From Acridotheres tristis (lineage: Eukaryota > Chordata > Aves > Passeriformes > Sturnidae): 64,000 nucleotides of DNA. How positions within the stretch are numbered: the stretch's first letter is position 1; each line of letters opens with the position of its first letter. This document shows positions 34,276 through 48,400 of the stretch, in pieces. The DNA is taken from assembly GCA_037013685.1 (NCBI GenBank), contig CM072887.1, positions 43,079,154 to 43,143,153 on the forward strand. Direction: 5' to 3'. The translations under genes and the position numbers were made by a program. The notes under the pieces were generated by a model. That model ran no database searches, had not been told where the DNA came from, and saw only the letters and a program-made list of their open reading frames with translations.

Positions 34276-37200
34276 TTGAAAAAATTACAGATGGCTTTAA
34301 ATCTCCTTCTTTTTAGGCTTCTGGATAGTTGTATTCATTGTCTGTGCTTCATTCCCTTGAGCCCATGCCGATGCAGCTTGCAGAGTAGCTGCAGAGGGGC
34401 AGAGCTTCCCTCTCTGCAATGTGTGCAAGCGCTGGTGTGCCTGAGCAGAGCACAAAGAGGAGCCCCAAGGGGGCTGCGCCAAAGGCTTTCTCAGATGGGC
34501 TGGGGAGTTCAGGCTGGGAAATGCTTTTTGTGGGACTTGGCAGTAGGGTCCCCACACAAAATAAAAGTCAAAACCGAGGACCAGACCTTCTCAAAGTGTG
34601 GGCCAGGGCTATTAATGCTATTAATCCCATGTTTCCAACATGGGAGTTCCTGCATTACCCAAACATCTCCCCGAAGCAGCAAACTGGCGCTTGCTGACAG
34701 CTCCAGCTGGCAAATCACCTCCCGGGCCTGCCAGAAGAAATCATCGTCCCAAAAGCCTTCCTGCCTTGATGGCCCCCACAGTTTGGGGCAGGACAGGACC
34801 ACCACCAGTGGGGCAGGCAGCCCAGCCAAAGGGCGACTGTGCTGCTCCTGCTATCCAGGCTTCCTGGCAGCACTGGCCATTTTGCAATCCCATATTTCCA
34901 CTCACACAGCAGCAGTTGTCTCGTCCTTCCTGCAGGGCGTGGACACCTGGAGGGACTGGGGGCTCCAGTGGGCAGGTGCAAATGGGTTTGGCCTCCATAC
35001 AGATCAGCTAGTTCAAAAAAACTCGGAGGAGAGAAAAGGGGACATGGATTCCCTTTCTGATTCCCTAGCAATTGCTAGGATTGTATAGCTACTGAACATT
35101 GGGTGCCAACCAGACATGCCCACCTCGCTGGGTAGCAAGATGCACTATGCTGGTGTGCTCCCCTATTTCCCCACTTTGGGGGGGTTGCTCTTTAGGGAAA
35201 GGACTATAATACAGGGAGCAGTGGGCAGCTGCTACAGGAGAGCCCCTTGAACAGACCAGTTTTCCTTCAGGAGGAATTTTCATCATTGGCATGCAAAGGC
35301 TGCAAAATGGTTCATTAGGCTTCAGCCTTGGTTTGTTCCAGGCACATTGAGATATTGTTGGAGTGCCCATGTTTCTGCTAGTCATTGCAGCTACACTATT
35401 TCTATTTTGCAATGAGACAAGAATCAACAGGGGGTGCCCAAATCTGAGAAAGCACAGAATGCAAACAAAATTTGGTTTTGGCCTTCTAGGACTTCCTCTC
35501 ATTCTCTCCCTCTCTTCCTGATGCTCAGGCAGTGCTCCTCCTCTGCGAGGAGCCCCTCAGGGAGCATTCTCCTCTCTGCACTTCAGCCCATAGCCTTATC
35601 TTTTTGCTGACTGCAGTGTAATACGCTAAGTAAAAACAAGTAAAAAAGGATTTTTTTATCTTCTTGTACATTGTGTCATATGAGTAGTATGTTTATGTGT
35701 AGCAACGCTGAGGACCAACACTTGCGAGTTTAGGTATTAATGACTTATTTGTAAACTTAAACAGCAGAGTTGTATGGCATTACTTCATTCTGTCCATGTG
35801 TACTTTTGGGCAAAGAAAATCATACACCTCCCTTTTCCAGGCACCCACATCCCTTCTGCTCATGCTGAGCTCCAGAAGGAGGTGCCTGCTAGGAAGTACA
35901 GTTGAGTTCATATTCGATTGAAAGAACACCAGCAGCATTAATAACTGGTAGACTTGTGCTGGAACTGGCAATTAAACTCAGTCTCCTCCTACAAATTCCA
36001 GTCATTACAGGAGCTTGCCAAAGGCTGGGGCTTGCATATCGCTTAGTCTCCCAAACAGGACTGGATGAGGACCAGTCATCTTTGATAATGGGTCCTGCAA
36101 AGAACCTTGTGTCTTGCTTAAGGAATGGCCATGCCTGTGAGCTTGCTGGGGCAGCTGCAGAGGCTGCTTGCACAGCTGCCTCTTGCTGATGATTCAGGGG
36201 TCTTGCATGTGCTCATGGAAGGTGTCACACAGGCATCCTTCAGCAAGCCTCTCCTAACACGTCTCATCAGCTTCCACCTGCAGTCCATCACGATGAGGAG
36301 CACCAAGCAGCTGCCTCTTTGCTCCATGGTCTGCTTGCACTTCCCATATGCCTTGTGCAGCCTCAGAGGTGAATGACTTTTGAATAGTGCAGATCTGGGA
36401 TGGGTTTCAGTGGCTGATCCAGAGGCAAGAGGATGATCATCTTGATCATCCATTTTCCCTCTGCCAGTTACTATTATTGCTAACTGCTGTTCCACACACA
36501 TTGTAATTAAGTGGAAAAAATACAGACCAAATGAAAAAGAGTACAAGCCTCTCAAAAACATCTCTGCTTTAGCTGCAGCCTGACTCAGCCTTCAATTAAC
36601 ATTCTTTCTTAAAATAGTTTTGTTATACAGCTTTTGTTGAATCTTACATAATAGCAGACCAAATCACCACCCCAGAGCGCCATGCTGAAGAGACAAGCTT
36701 GGCCCTGGTTTCCGGAGCACTTCTCATCCTGTCTTTGATCCAGATGGCCTTGGGCGTGAGCTGGGTGAGCTACCAGAGGAGAGCATGCAGCACACCTGCA
36801 GCTCTGCTTTGGAGGGCACGATGAGCTGGTGCTGTCAGCAGAAGAAGTGGTCCCATTCTCCCCCACCCCAGCTCTCGGTTCTGCCGGCGCTGCCATCAGC
36901 ATTTTGCTTGTGTGGCTGCTGGAGCAAATCTGGCGGCACCAAGAGCTGCTGTGCAACTAAACCTGCCCCAGTGCCACCATCCTGCTGTGGGTGCTTCTGC
37001 GGAGAAGGGAGCAGGTAGGGATGGGTGGCTGGAAAGGGACCTCAGCAGCAGCAGCTTGGAGCTGCTGCAGAAGCCCCTCATGCTGCATCCACAGGCGTCC
37101 TACCATAACCCACCAACAGCTGTGGAAACCCTCCCCAAGCTGCCAGAGTGTACACTGAAGAGGAGGGAGGGACACATGACACATGGATCAGCTGGGCTTC

Positions 37201-40200
37201 CCAGGGACACAGGGCCATGCTGGAGATGGGTCTGATTTCCTGCCAGGACCTGAGGAGCTTAAGGGCTGGGCTCCGTATCCTGCAGAGCATGATGACAGCC
37301 CTGCCTCCATCACCAGTAATGATAATGTGGGGAAACCCCTGCACGGGACTTCACTGCAGAAGGGTGTCCTTATCACTCAGTAGCACTAAAAAAACTACCA
37401 GCATGATTTTTCCTTTGTTCTTATCGGGCCTATGTCTAACAGGTACAAAACTAGAATAAAACACGTGTGCATGTGTGTGTGGGTAAATAAAATGGGAGTT
37501 TGTATTACAATCTCAAAATTGGTACATGCAATGAGGTATGAGGTGAGGAAGATACTCCCATGTCTACTTCAATATGGGGGCCTACTTGCCATTTGAAGTC
37601 ACTGCTGTCAAGTCTATGACTCCACAAATGCTCTCTGGGATTGTGAGAACCTTACCCTAGGATGCACCAAGCTCATGAACCAGGATGGTGATTCAAACGG
37701 AGAGAGAGCTGGGCAAAGAAGGAGTCAGGCACATCTAAACCTAGTATCGCTCACCACTCCCAGCCTCAGTAAGCCGGTGATCACGGGGGAATGATGGTTC
37801 CCGCTGGGGGCAGCTCTGCTAAGTCACTGAATTTTCACTAGAGCAGCATTTGGCCTGAGGTGATGATGCACTGCACTGCTTAACCATGAGGTCAAGGAGC
37901 CCTGCAGCTGACAGCTCACTCCTGCCTCATCCAGAGGACCATTGCATCTGCTTGGCTTAACTCAGAGTCCCAGCCTGGTCCACCACCAGAGCTGAAGGAG
38001 GATTGCTCCTGCCAGTGTCCCCCTCTGCCAAGGAGCCGGGAAAATTCCTAGGGAGGACAGGAAAGCCACAGAATGGGCTCAGCTCCTCTTCCTTTGGGAG
38101 ATCCTGCAGTGGCATGCAACCTGGGAAGAAGTAGGTTAATGCAAGCAAAGCCCTTTCTTGTGAATTTTGCTTTAGACTAAGAGTTACGTGTTTTGGCAGA
38201 CTTTTCGATGAATAGGTCAGCAGGGTGTGGAAACATATTCTAAAGCTTTCTGCATCCTTGCACATGCTTCTAGTTGCCGGGGGTTTTGCCTACTGCTTCA
38301 CTTGGAAAGGTTTAAAAGAAAATGCAAATCATACTCAAAGAGTAGAGATAGATTTTTGTGCATACTTTTGGCACAGATTTTAGTCATTCCTTTGTCATTT
38401 GTAGAACAACAGTAAGAAAACCTACTCAGCTGTATATGATATGAAAATACCAGTTTCTCTGTTTACAAATGGAAAAAAAATCCCATCACAACCTGCTACG
38501 TGCACCTCCAGGTAGCATGCATAAATGTCCTTAGAACTTTATTTGCCTCAGAAGAAATACAGGGCAAGTGGGAAGTGGGAAGAATCTGGACTTTTTCACA
38601 TTTTCTTCCAGAACTAGCATTGGTAATAAAAAATATTGTTTCATATACTTCAAAAAGATGTGAATGTTTCTGCATGCTAGGCTTTCAGAATCAAACTTCT
38701 ACACTTGAAATATGAGAAAAATCATATGATCAAAAGACTAAGAAACTCTTTTCAGATGTAATCAAATACACTGTCTGACAGACTGGAATACTTAAAACCA
38801 TTTTCAACCAATGACATGTCAAGACATGCCTACTTTGGACACTGTTAAGACATCCAGCCCCCATATTTTACATACCCTCCTAATTACATTCATATGTTCA
38901 GTTTCATATTTGACCTCTCTCTTGCAACAGAGTGCCAAGTAAAGCACTCCACCTCCTAGGTCTCATACAGGAATTATGGGAGTGTGGAGGATTCATGATT
39001 GTTTTCTTCCTCAAACATACGCCAATAAGCAGTAAGGAAAATGATTTTTTTTTTTTAAACCCACTACAAATGTGCACTTTTAAATTCAAAGTACATTCTG
39101 AGCTCTTTCTCTTGGCCTTGTTTTTTGGAGCACTTTGGACTTCACACCTCTAATGCTTCCTCCTTCATCTGGCATCTCACCAGCTACCAGGTTTCAGCTT
39201 CTCTCTATTTGGAGGAAAAGACTATTTGCACAAAAATTGCAACATTCCAGAGAGAGAAACTGGCTCATCTCAGTTGTTAGAACTTTTGTCACTGAATCCA
39301 GTAGGTTCAGGTTTCCAGTGCACTGGGAATGGCTTTACATGAAACCCCGTGGAAACACTGACCAGAAGACACCAGCTGAGAGAAATACAGTTTTCTTCCC
39401 TCTCTTAAATTCCCTAAGAAACCAAAGCCAAAAATCACATCACTGTCAGCAAGAAGAGGATTTGAAAACCTGATAAATGTGATTGCTTGGTTTGAAATGT
39501 ACATGCTTTAAAAGCATGTTATCAAAGAGGAAAAGATCTGAAGGCACAGTCAAATGGTGGCCTTTGGACCGTTGCTGTTGTTTTGGTGAAGGAAACAGAA
39601 ACGGTGCCCGAAAGAGCAAAGTAACCAGAGTGCATTTCACTCCCAGCTTGTTCTCAGGCAAGACAATGTTTTCCCCAAGTCCACAAGGCTGGATCACAGG
39701 CCCTCAGCCTTCAGCACATCAAGATTTCCAGATTCAAGACAATGCATCTGCAATATTTTGGGTGAACTGTACCTTCTGTATATTTTGCTTGGGCAGTCAG
39801 GTTTAAGTACCATGTTGCTCTGCTTTCCTTCAGCACTGTTTTTGCAACCTTTTTTGTGGAGAGAGAATCGTAATCCTCATGTAAAAATAATAGTATTGCA
39901 GACCTAGACAGCAGATGGTGTTATTAAATACCTGGGCAAAGTCTAAGGTCATAATGCTCTAACAATTAACAAGTTATATTGTCTATCACTTAATAGGTAA
40001 CCTCCTGGTGTGGGATGTTTGCAAGGCTGAGCAGACTGGCAAGTGGTATCTTGTCCAAGCCCAGATAACTCTTCCAGTTAAACAAATATTTGACAACCAT
40101 TCTCTTGCCTAAATTTGTTGCTACCAACGTGTTGGATAAAAAAAATATGATTCCATTTAACCTCCTAAATGACCCCTTTTGTAACTGACTATATTAGGTT

Positions 40201-43200
40201 TTAACTAGATGGTAACAATTCAAGTGCTTATTGATAGTTGCCTGGCATATAAGATAATTTATAGGAACATAGGGAGACAAATCCTTAGGGGATGCAAATC
40301 ATTGTGAGTCTTCTTCAAAGTATGTCTCTGACAGGCTCCCCAAGGCACTGTGCCCATGAGGTGTGCTCACCAGCCAGCTTTTGTTGGCCACCATGGCACA
40401 TGTTTATTCCTACACGTGGGTCCACTGTCCTAGGGATTCACACGTTTATCTGCATTGATATAGTTGAAATTGAACCTTGGTAATATGTGTCAAGGCTGTT
40501 CTCATTGCATGATCTAATAAAATTTTCAGGCAGAGTTCCCTCTAAGGATTAATTTCATATTGCAACAACTGCACTTTTTCACTGTTTCCCTTGGTATTTG
40601 CCTAGCCTTCTCTGAACTTTACCTCTCAGCTGATGGGTGACAATTTCACTTCTTTAATGGCACTCCCAGGTGTGACAGAAACATTGTCCATCTGCTCATT
40701 TACCTATTTCTTCCTCTGATGTTTCTTTCATGCTAGTACCTCTTAGGAAGTTCGCCCAGGCCAGCTGCCCAGGCCACCCTGTTAAACAGCCACAGCCATT
40801 CCTGCCAATCCAGGTTATAATTTTGCTCGAGCAGAGCAGCTAGATCCTGTTGGCATGTCCGACTCTCGGTAAGGCTGCTCCCCTGAAGTGCAGCCTTCTC
40901 TTCTGACATTGTCTTCTTTTAGAAGTGTGGGCAAGAGCACCTGCATCACTTTCAGAGATGTAAAGCCCTCCATCATCTCTTCTGGCCCTTCAAAGGAACC
41001 ATGCATCACTCTTTGGGCCAGATCCTGGCTTTCATTTAATTACTGTATAGTGGCAAGATGGGAAGCTAAAGAAGAGTCCTGTCACTGCCAATAGTTTCAC
41101 ACAGTACTTTTCCTCAACAGTAATTGCTCTCCTGCTAGGATCCATGAACTTGAGAACAAAGTACATTTTATTATTTACAAGGGTTAGATGACAAATACAA
41201 ACAGATGGTGTGAAGATGACTCCTAATGCATAGTGATCAAGGAATTTAATATTCATGGGTAAAGGCCTGGAAGATTAAGTAAACAGATTCACATGTGCAG
41301 GGGAAAGTATCTCCTAACAATGCATAAAGTCAGCATGGCCTTTTTTGCCCTTTTACCACTTGGCTCAGGGCAATTAACATAAAGGAAAAGACTGGCCAAT
41401 TTTCCAGTCTTCAAGCATCCAACTTGAGCAGCATCTTTATAAGGAAGCCCTCAGCAGGAATTTTTGCAGGGCCAAGAAAAAAACCCTTCTATTTTGCTGT
41501 TGAAGAGGGCTATAAAGCCTGAGCGTGCTCCAGTCTGCTGCAGCTGCCCTTATGTAAAGCAGTTTTACCTGAATGACAGTGCTGTTTTAGCTGGGACTGG
41601 TCGGATGACTTACGATTACTCACAGGAGCAAGGGTTGTGCCACTGAGTCTCACCACACCACTTCGCTGCTAATGATACTTCTCGTGGCAGAAGCTGGGAT
41701 TTCACTGATGCTGTTTTCACATGCAGTCATCTTGCAGAGGCAATTTCAACACTGATGAATATTACGAGTCAGGTCCTCAGTATGAATCATCCTGTCCTTC
41801 CAGATGACTTTTTCTTTCTGTTGTTTACATCAGAGGCAGGGAATTTTGATGCTTTTTTGTGCCTGTGACTAAATGAGTGTCTGATATGGGAAGCGATTTC
41901 CAAACTCTCTTAAGTCATCCCTCTGTATATTTCCTTTTGTTGTTGTTTTTAGTGCTTTTGAGCATAGGCAGATAGTGAGATGTTTCTAAGGTACTACTGA
42001 CTGAGGGCTGAATGCACATCAAGAAAGGAAAAGCAGGGGGAAGGATTTATTAACCCTTGTTTGGGCTGGATTATGCCCAAAATTTTGCCCTGAAACTTTG
42101 ATTTTCCTTGTCAAGATCAGGCTGTTGAACAAACAGATTCTGTGGGATTCGGTCATCCAATTGACTTAGATGATCACTCAGCCTCAAAAAGGTGCCCATG
42201 GAGTCAGAAGCAGGGCAGCAGCTCTGAGGTATCTGTCCCCCTGCCTTCTCTTGAAAAAGCCCCTTGCCAGTGCACTAGTCAGGATTCCACAGCCTGCAGA
42301 GAGATGAGAGAAACTAATGGATGGGGTAAGGCTGGGGAATGGTTGAGCTCCAAACTGCAGTATGCAAAGGGTGGTGGAAAGCTCCCCATGAATGTGGAGG
42401 TGAGCTCTGCCCCCAGCACTCCACCACTCTAGCTCCAGGAGGAAAAATTATACCTCAGACTCAAGGAAAGGAACTGCTATTTGCTCTATTTTCATCCTCC
42501 TTCAGTAGCTGTAGCCACCACAGCTATTCTTATGGCAGCCTATCAAATTTCTGAAGGCATCAGGCACCTCTTTCTTATGATCTTGCTACTCTCCCATGCT
42601 TTCTCCACAGCCCCTGGCAGCATCCTGGAAATGGTATCTGATACCTGAATTCTTTTAAAGGCTGTCGTGAGGAAAGGCATGTTTATTGCCATGACTCCAA
42701 GGCTCAGATTTCCAGAGGGGCCAAACTGCTGCACAAGTAAGTCATGCTGCTCACAGCAGCAGGGGCACAGCATCTCCATGCCTGGTATCCTCTCAGAAAT
42801 TTGCCTGGCTCTGTGGATGCATTTGGTTGATATGGCTATGCAAGCTGGGATACAGCCCAAGAAATGCCACAGAGAAACCTGCCCTGTGAATAAGAGCCTT
42901 TGTTAAGATAGATCCCATCTGTACATGATTTCATCAGCTCCATGAAATGTACAGGACATTCATATGGTGAAATAGGCAGAGTCGCTGTTCCAAGAGAGAA
43001 AAACCCTTCTGTCTGCTTTTCCACAGGAGACTGTTGCCATATGAGGAGGTGAAACCTTCTGTGATGCTGTTGTGCTCTTAACCACAGGATGGGACAAGCA
43101 CTGTGACCATACTAACATCGTCAGGAAAATGATATGCATGGGGAGGCATCAAAAGCACACCCAAAAAACTGGCACTGCCCTCTCCTTTGCCTTCTTTTCC

Positions 43201-43770
43201 TTAAATATGGAGCTGCTTAAAGCAACAAAAATACAATTCAGGCCAGCTAACAAGCAGTCCACAGTGCTGAAATACTCCTGCCGTCCAAGCCAGCTCCCTG
43301 CCAGCGATTTCATTTACCATATGTTTGGTGTGGTTTTTGGCAGAGTCAGCCTGAGGATTTTTTTGGGCAGGCCTGTAAAACAGTTTTTCCCTGCCTCCAC
43401 CCAAACGTGAGCAGGTCCTGTCTGCCACCATCATACTAATGTGCAGGGTCAGCCTGGCTGTTTTGGACAAAATTAGTCAGAGAGGCCTCTGGAAAAAAGC
43501 CCAAAGAGGGCTGATTCATTTTCCATAAGAGTATTTGTATTAAGGACACAGTAGGAAGATGACTTCTTCAGCATCACGCCCAGCCGCTGCTGTAGCTGCT
43601 TTCCCCATCACGCAGTAATATCCCCAGGGGTCACCCCCGTGATCGCTGTGTGCTTTCTTGCTGGAGAGGCAGCTCGAGGAGGCTGCAAACAGCAGCAAAG
43701 GTAGATCTCAACAGGAACAGGGAGGACCAGCAGTACCCAGCAGCAGTCCACCAATAAAGCATTTCTGCAG
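34276..43770. other. Intergenic, no gene recognised
   Basis: The longest open frame outside IRF2BP2 lies here (34276-35088, 270 codons, plus strand). It is Ser/Leu/Cys-rich, has no domain I recognise, and is probably chance. No repeat family recognised. A TG-rich stretch lies at 37464-37481. Confidence 0.5.
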
Positions 43771-43827
43771 ATGCCTCATTTTTCTGGTTTGGTTTCTGTT
43801 TCTTTGCTGTGTCTGCTAGGTTTGCAG

Positions 43828-43961
43828 AGGAAGCTGCTGAGCTGTGAGCCAGGGCAGCCCGTGCTGGCCTGTCTCTGCAGCCTGAAAGCCCAGGTCATGG
43901 CAGGGGTGGTGCCTGCTCTCCCCATGGGTGGCAGCTCAGCCGCCCAGTGCGATGCTGCCAG
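43828..43961 (+). other. Exon-like segment (134 bp), possible unannotated exon
   Basis: The acceptor has a long T/C-rich tract ending GGTTTGCAG (AG at 43826-43827), with a second AG at 43818-43819. The donor is a near-perfect GCCAG|GTAAGA (GT at 43962-43963). One frame is open throughout (RKLLSCEPGQPVLACLCSL at its start) but matches no family I know. A further donor, CCAG|GTAAGC, lies at 44664, with acceptors at 44619-44620 and 44646-44647, so a short second exon is possible. Confidence 0.3.
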
Positions 43962-45109
43962 GTAAGAAGGCTGACAGCTTTCCCAGGGAAGGAAATGGGA
44001 GGGTTGGGTGCACGCTGGGAAGGATTAGCTCACGTGGGTGCCAGTAAGGAGCAAACCTGGCAGGATTAGGACACTTTTCTCCAGGCGTTGGATCTAGTGT
44101 CAGGGATGGCTTGCTGCAGCCTGTCTGCACGTCGTGCTTCTGCTGCCTGCGGCAGGGCTGCCCAGCTGGGGCACAACCAAAGCAAACTGCAGCATGGGGA
44201 AGGCTGCTCTGGAAAGCCAGCACTGGTGATAATGCACCTGAACAGACCAGCTGCAGCTGCAGTGCAGTCCTGCCAGCTGGGATGGAAGTGCTGGGTAATG
44301 CTGGAGGACCACACTGGGGTACAGTGCCCCTTATCCCAGGATGCACTATCCAGCCATACAATCTGGCTGGTGTCATTCATCTAGGGCCCAGGACAAGTCT
44401 AGCTGACTCAGAGAAAAAGAAAAGGGAATTGCAACCCACATCCTTGTCCTTTTTGAAGCAGATCCCAGAAGGTGGGAAGCTGTGTCTAGCTGCCTCTTTC
44501 TTTCCTGCCCCATGCTCAGCTCACATATTCCCAGGGGAATAGCGGTATTTCACAGAGACAAGTCATGTTCACCCAGCAGAGGAGCTTTGCAAAAGAGTCA
44601 CAGGTTGTCTGTTCAACAGACACTGTTCTTTAACTTCCTGACCTTAGAGAACGGCTTTGCCAGGTAAGCCCTCCAAGCAAAGATGGAAAAACCCAATAGC
44701 CTGCAGGGCTACGATTCCTCCCTCCCTTTCTGCTGAATTAATTGGCCAGGCACTCTGTCCCCTCTGGAGGAAGGCACTGGGATTTGGTCTTACCTCTACA
44801 TTTCTGTTCTGTGAAGCAGCGTGTCTGATCATCCTGATTCACCCTGGAACTGAGATGTGGAATTTGGCTTGATACCCATTGGAAGGAAATTTAAATATTC
44901 ATGCCTATAGCAATTTCTTTTGCAGACTACTCCAGCAAGCAAATGTGTCCCAGCTGGGATCCCTGCTGTGCACAGCATGGGCAGGAGCATCTCTTTCCCT
45001 GCCTGCCTCATCTCGTCCAGCTCCGGCCCATCCTGAGGCTGCTCCTGGAGGCACCAGACCTACATGCCGTAGGACCGGCATATGTGCCAAGGAAGCTTCC
45101 GTGTACCCA
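43962..45109. other. Intergenic, no gene recognised
   Basis: Apart from the splice-like sites near 44.62-44.66 kb, nothing is recognised. Confidence 0.45.
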
Positions 45110-45430
45110 CAGACGGGCTGGGGGCCCTCCCCGAGTGGGGACCTGCGGGGGCGATTCTGGCTGAGTCAGCCAGAGGAGCGCTGCGGCTGCCCTGGGCACC
45201 GGCCTCTTCTCGCCCTCCTGCCCCGAAGGCACAAGCTGGCCTTTAATCAGCGTTAGCTGCGCGCTGGGAATGTCAGCATGGCTTCTGTAGCACTAATGGG
45301 TCTGTGCTGCAGCAGGGCCGGTGTGCGAGCCCCGGTGACTCAGCACGCACACCCATCCCTCGCACAGCCCTGCCGCGGGGCTGGGAGCGGCGTGGGGCGG
45401 CCGGCACCGACACGTGCGGGGATGCGGAGC
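45110..45430. promoter_or_regulatory. Small CpG-rich patch with a palindromic Maf/AP-1 site
   Basis: CpG density rises sharply here. The patch contains TGGCTGAGTCAGCCA at 45158-45172, a 15-bp palindrome around TGAGTCA. This matches a T-MARE (Maf recognition element, consensus TGCTGAGTCAGCA) closely and contains a perfect AP-1 core. It is a plausible enhancer or minor promoter. No TATA box or coding exon identified. Confidence 0.4.
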
Positions 45431-48400
45431 TTCTCTCTTCTCTCTTCTCAGCTAGGGAGAAACTCTTGCAAATTTTACAGACCTTTCTAGCTAAGGCAAA
45501 CAAAAGGGAGATTAATTCTGAGTGGGGGAACTGACATCACTAAACAGTAAGGGCATTGCTAAATGCGAGTGGCTAGTTGTTTTCCTGCAGAAGCAGAGGT
45601 GGGCAAGGGCAAGCTTAGAAAAGACGGGAAAAGCGGCAGGGCAAGGGCAGGGATCTCTGCAGAGAGAAATCGGCAGATAAAAGGCAAAAGAACAAAGGGA
45701 GAGACGCTGGGGAAATATGACTGAGCAGATGCATTGCTTATCTGCCCCTGCATCAAATACAATTCCTGTGTGTAAACCAAAAGCAATGACTAACCCAAAG
45801 CCGAGGACTGGCCTGTGGGAAGGGGTTGTGCTGTTGTAATCAAAGGGCCAAAGTTAAACAATTTTTAAGTTAAAGCATTGCACACGTGAGCTGCTGGTGG
45901 AATAAAAAAAAATTCGGCTTTATGGCTTCCAATGGAATATTGTAAACACGTTGGCTTCCTGGTGCAAAGTGCTGATCCTGTACAAATGCATGCTTCCATT
46001 TGTTCAGAAATTGTTGACAAGTGTGCTGGCTGCCTTTATGCTGGATAAGGCACGGTTTGTCTTCCAACAGGTGGTTTAATGCCAGGGGGAAAAAAATTGA
46101 GAGCCAGAATAAGCACATGGTACAGAATTTTGGCTCTTCCAGCAGAAATGTGCCTGGGAGTTCACAAATAATCCTGATCAATCTTATCCTGGGTACTGCC
46201 ACTTGTCTTAATTTTCACTTAAATCAAAGCAATTTTAGTTTAATTGGCTATTTCAGTTGAATATATGTCAATACAAATGCTTCTAGCTCTTAGGTCCCAA
46301 TATAACTAATTTTCCAAGGCAATGCAAATGGCAAGAGAAATGGTGCTCATGATTCTTAGAGCATTAACACATGCATTTGACAAACACCTGCCCCTGTTTT
46401 AGGTGCTAGAGGACCCCTGTGGTGTGTGGGATAAGCTTTCCATGAGGCACTGGGGCCAGGCAAGGGATTTGGGCAGGGGCAGATGAGAGAGCCATGGCAG
46501 GGAGCTGGCAGGCGGGAGTGGCATCTTCCAGCCCCTGAGTGGGATGGAAACCTCCTTCCCCGGGTTTATTGCTGCAAGGTGTGGGCTCACCTGCTCACTC
46601 ACCCTAACCTGCCCTCACCTGGGGTTTGAACTAGCTCGTCTGGCCGAATTTTTGAGATGACTGAATGAGTGTTTGTTTCTGCCACCTCCGGGAGAGGAGC
46701 AGTGCAGACAGATGTAGGCGGCAACATCTTCAAATTACAGCTTAATCCACAGCAGCTCATGAGTCAGGGCTGTGACTCACAGGCAGAGACAACTTGGCGT
46801 GAGGGGCACGCAGCTCCTGCCCTGAATGCCTGCCCTGCCTGCATACGGTGCAGGCTGCACACATCTGCCCTCCCAGTGCCAGCCCTGCCAGCTGTGCTGC
46901 TGCAGGAGCAGCTGCTGCAGTCCGGGCACCGCAGCCTCCTGCCACAGCCAGGGGTTCCAGCAGCACTGCAGGCCGTGGGGACATGTGTCACTTCTGTGGC
47001 CAGCCCGGAATAAATTACTGACAGTGTGGCCTGGAGATCCACGTGTCCTCTAAATCCTCTAAACTGTGTTTCCAGAGCAAAAGGAGGGTGGAGGCATGTT
47101 TTTATACCACTGCTTTGCTTCAAATAACTGTTTAGATATAAAAATTAACTCCCACACATCCTGCAGCTTCTCGAGGTTTTACTTTTTCTTTCACTCTGAG
47201 AGAGATTAGTCTTTGGTGACTGAAGATCAAGAATGTTTCTACCCGTATAAGTAAGTCTGTTGGTGCTCAGAGGAAATGGGTTTTCTGTGAAGGTCTGATT
47301 TTAGGTGAACCAATGATTTGAGCTGCATCAGTGTTCCAGGCATTAAAGGCAACCCTGGATTTTTTAAATGTGTTGCATGCTCAAAAAAACTGTCTACCCT
47401 AGGCCAGTCCCAAGGCGTGAATATTAATGAGAGTTTCCCCACATGAACAACATGTACTGTCACATGCCTTATGCCTGCCTCGAATTTAAAATAGCCTGGT
47501 GCAGCCATAGGGAAGTCTCATGTCACTGTAACTCCACATCAACGGCAGGTAAATGCTGTGGGTGATACTGTTCTGCTGGGATGCATTTCCAAGTAGCTTC
47601 CAAAACAGCTCTCCTGTGGAGAATGGACTTCATCTGTACAACTGGACTTTGAGGACTCCAGGCTGGTTTGGGTGCACAGGGGCAGAACTGTTTGTCTCAC
47701 TATTTCCACATGGCTGCTTTATTTTTAACTGCCAGGACTGAATTTCCCAAAAGGACTGCATCCTCACAGACAACAGGATATTAAATTTAAGTGACAGATT
47801 TCCGCAGTGGTCACTCTTTTTCCAAAATCCACAGAGAATAGGGCGGCTGTCAGAGCAAATGTGCTGAGAATGGGTGCTCCATGCAGCACAACTCCTACTC
47901 AGGGGCCAGTGTCCCTTCTGTGTCCTCCCCTGGTAGGAGAAGGGCAGGACAATTAAAGAAGCCTCTCTGGCATTTTGTCTGAGTTACAAAAAGCTGATAG
48001 CTGGGAAGTTTTGTCCTTTGAAGGGACATGTTTAGTGTCACTGCCTTGCTTCAGACACCTGCCATATGTGGTGTTGAGAGCAGCTCTAAGTGGGACAGTG
48101 AGGTTTCGTTTGTGTCTCTGAGGAAACCTGTCTTTTATTCCCAGCACACTGGTGTTGCTGTGCTCTCCTTCTCTGAACTCCGACTGCAAACCTGTCCATT
48201 GCTCCCTGCATATCTGCACTTCACAGCATCATTGCTTTTAACCAACCTCTGCCTTTCCAGCCTGTGCCTCCATGGAGGGCTGGCCATTGGCAGGGTGGGA
48301 GCAAGCCTGGTGCTGGGGCATTTCTCAAGGCATTCTTGCCTTGTCTCTTTCCCATAGGCATTTGCCCTAAGCTGGCTCTCACTTCTTTGAAGTCTGACAT

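Noticed and set aside
36118..36561. 147-codon minus-strand open frame
   Set aside because: No recognisable domain. Length and composition are within chance for this region, and no splice or promoter context is seen.
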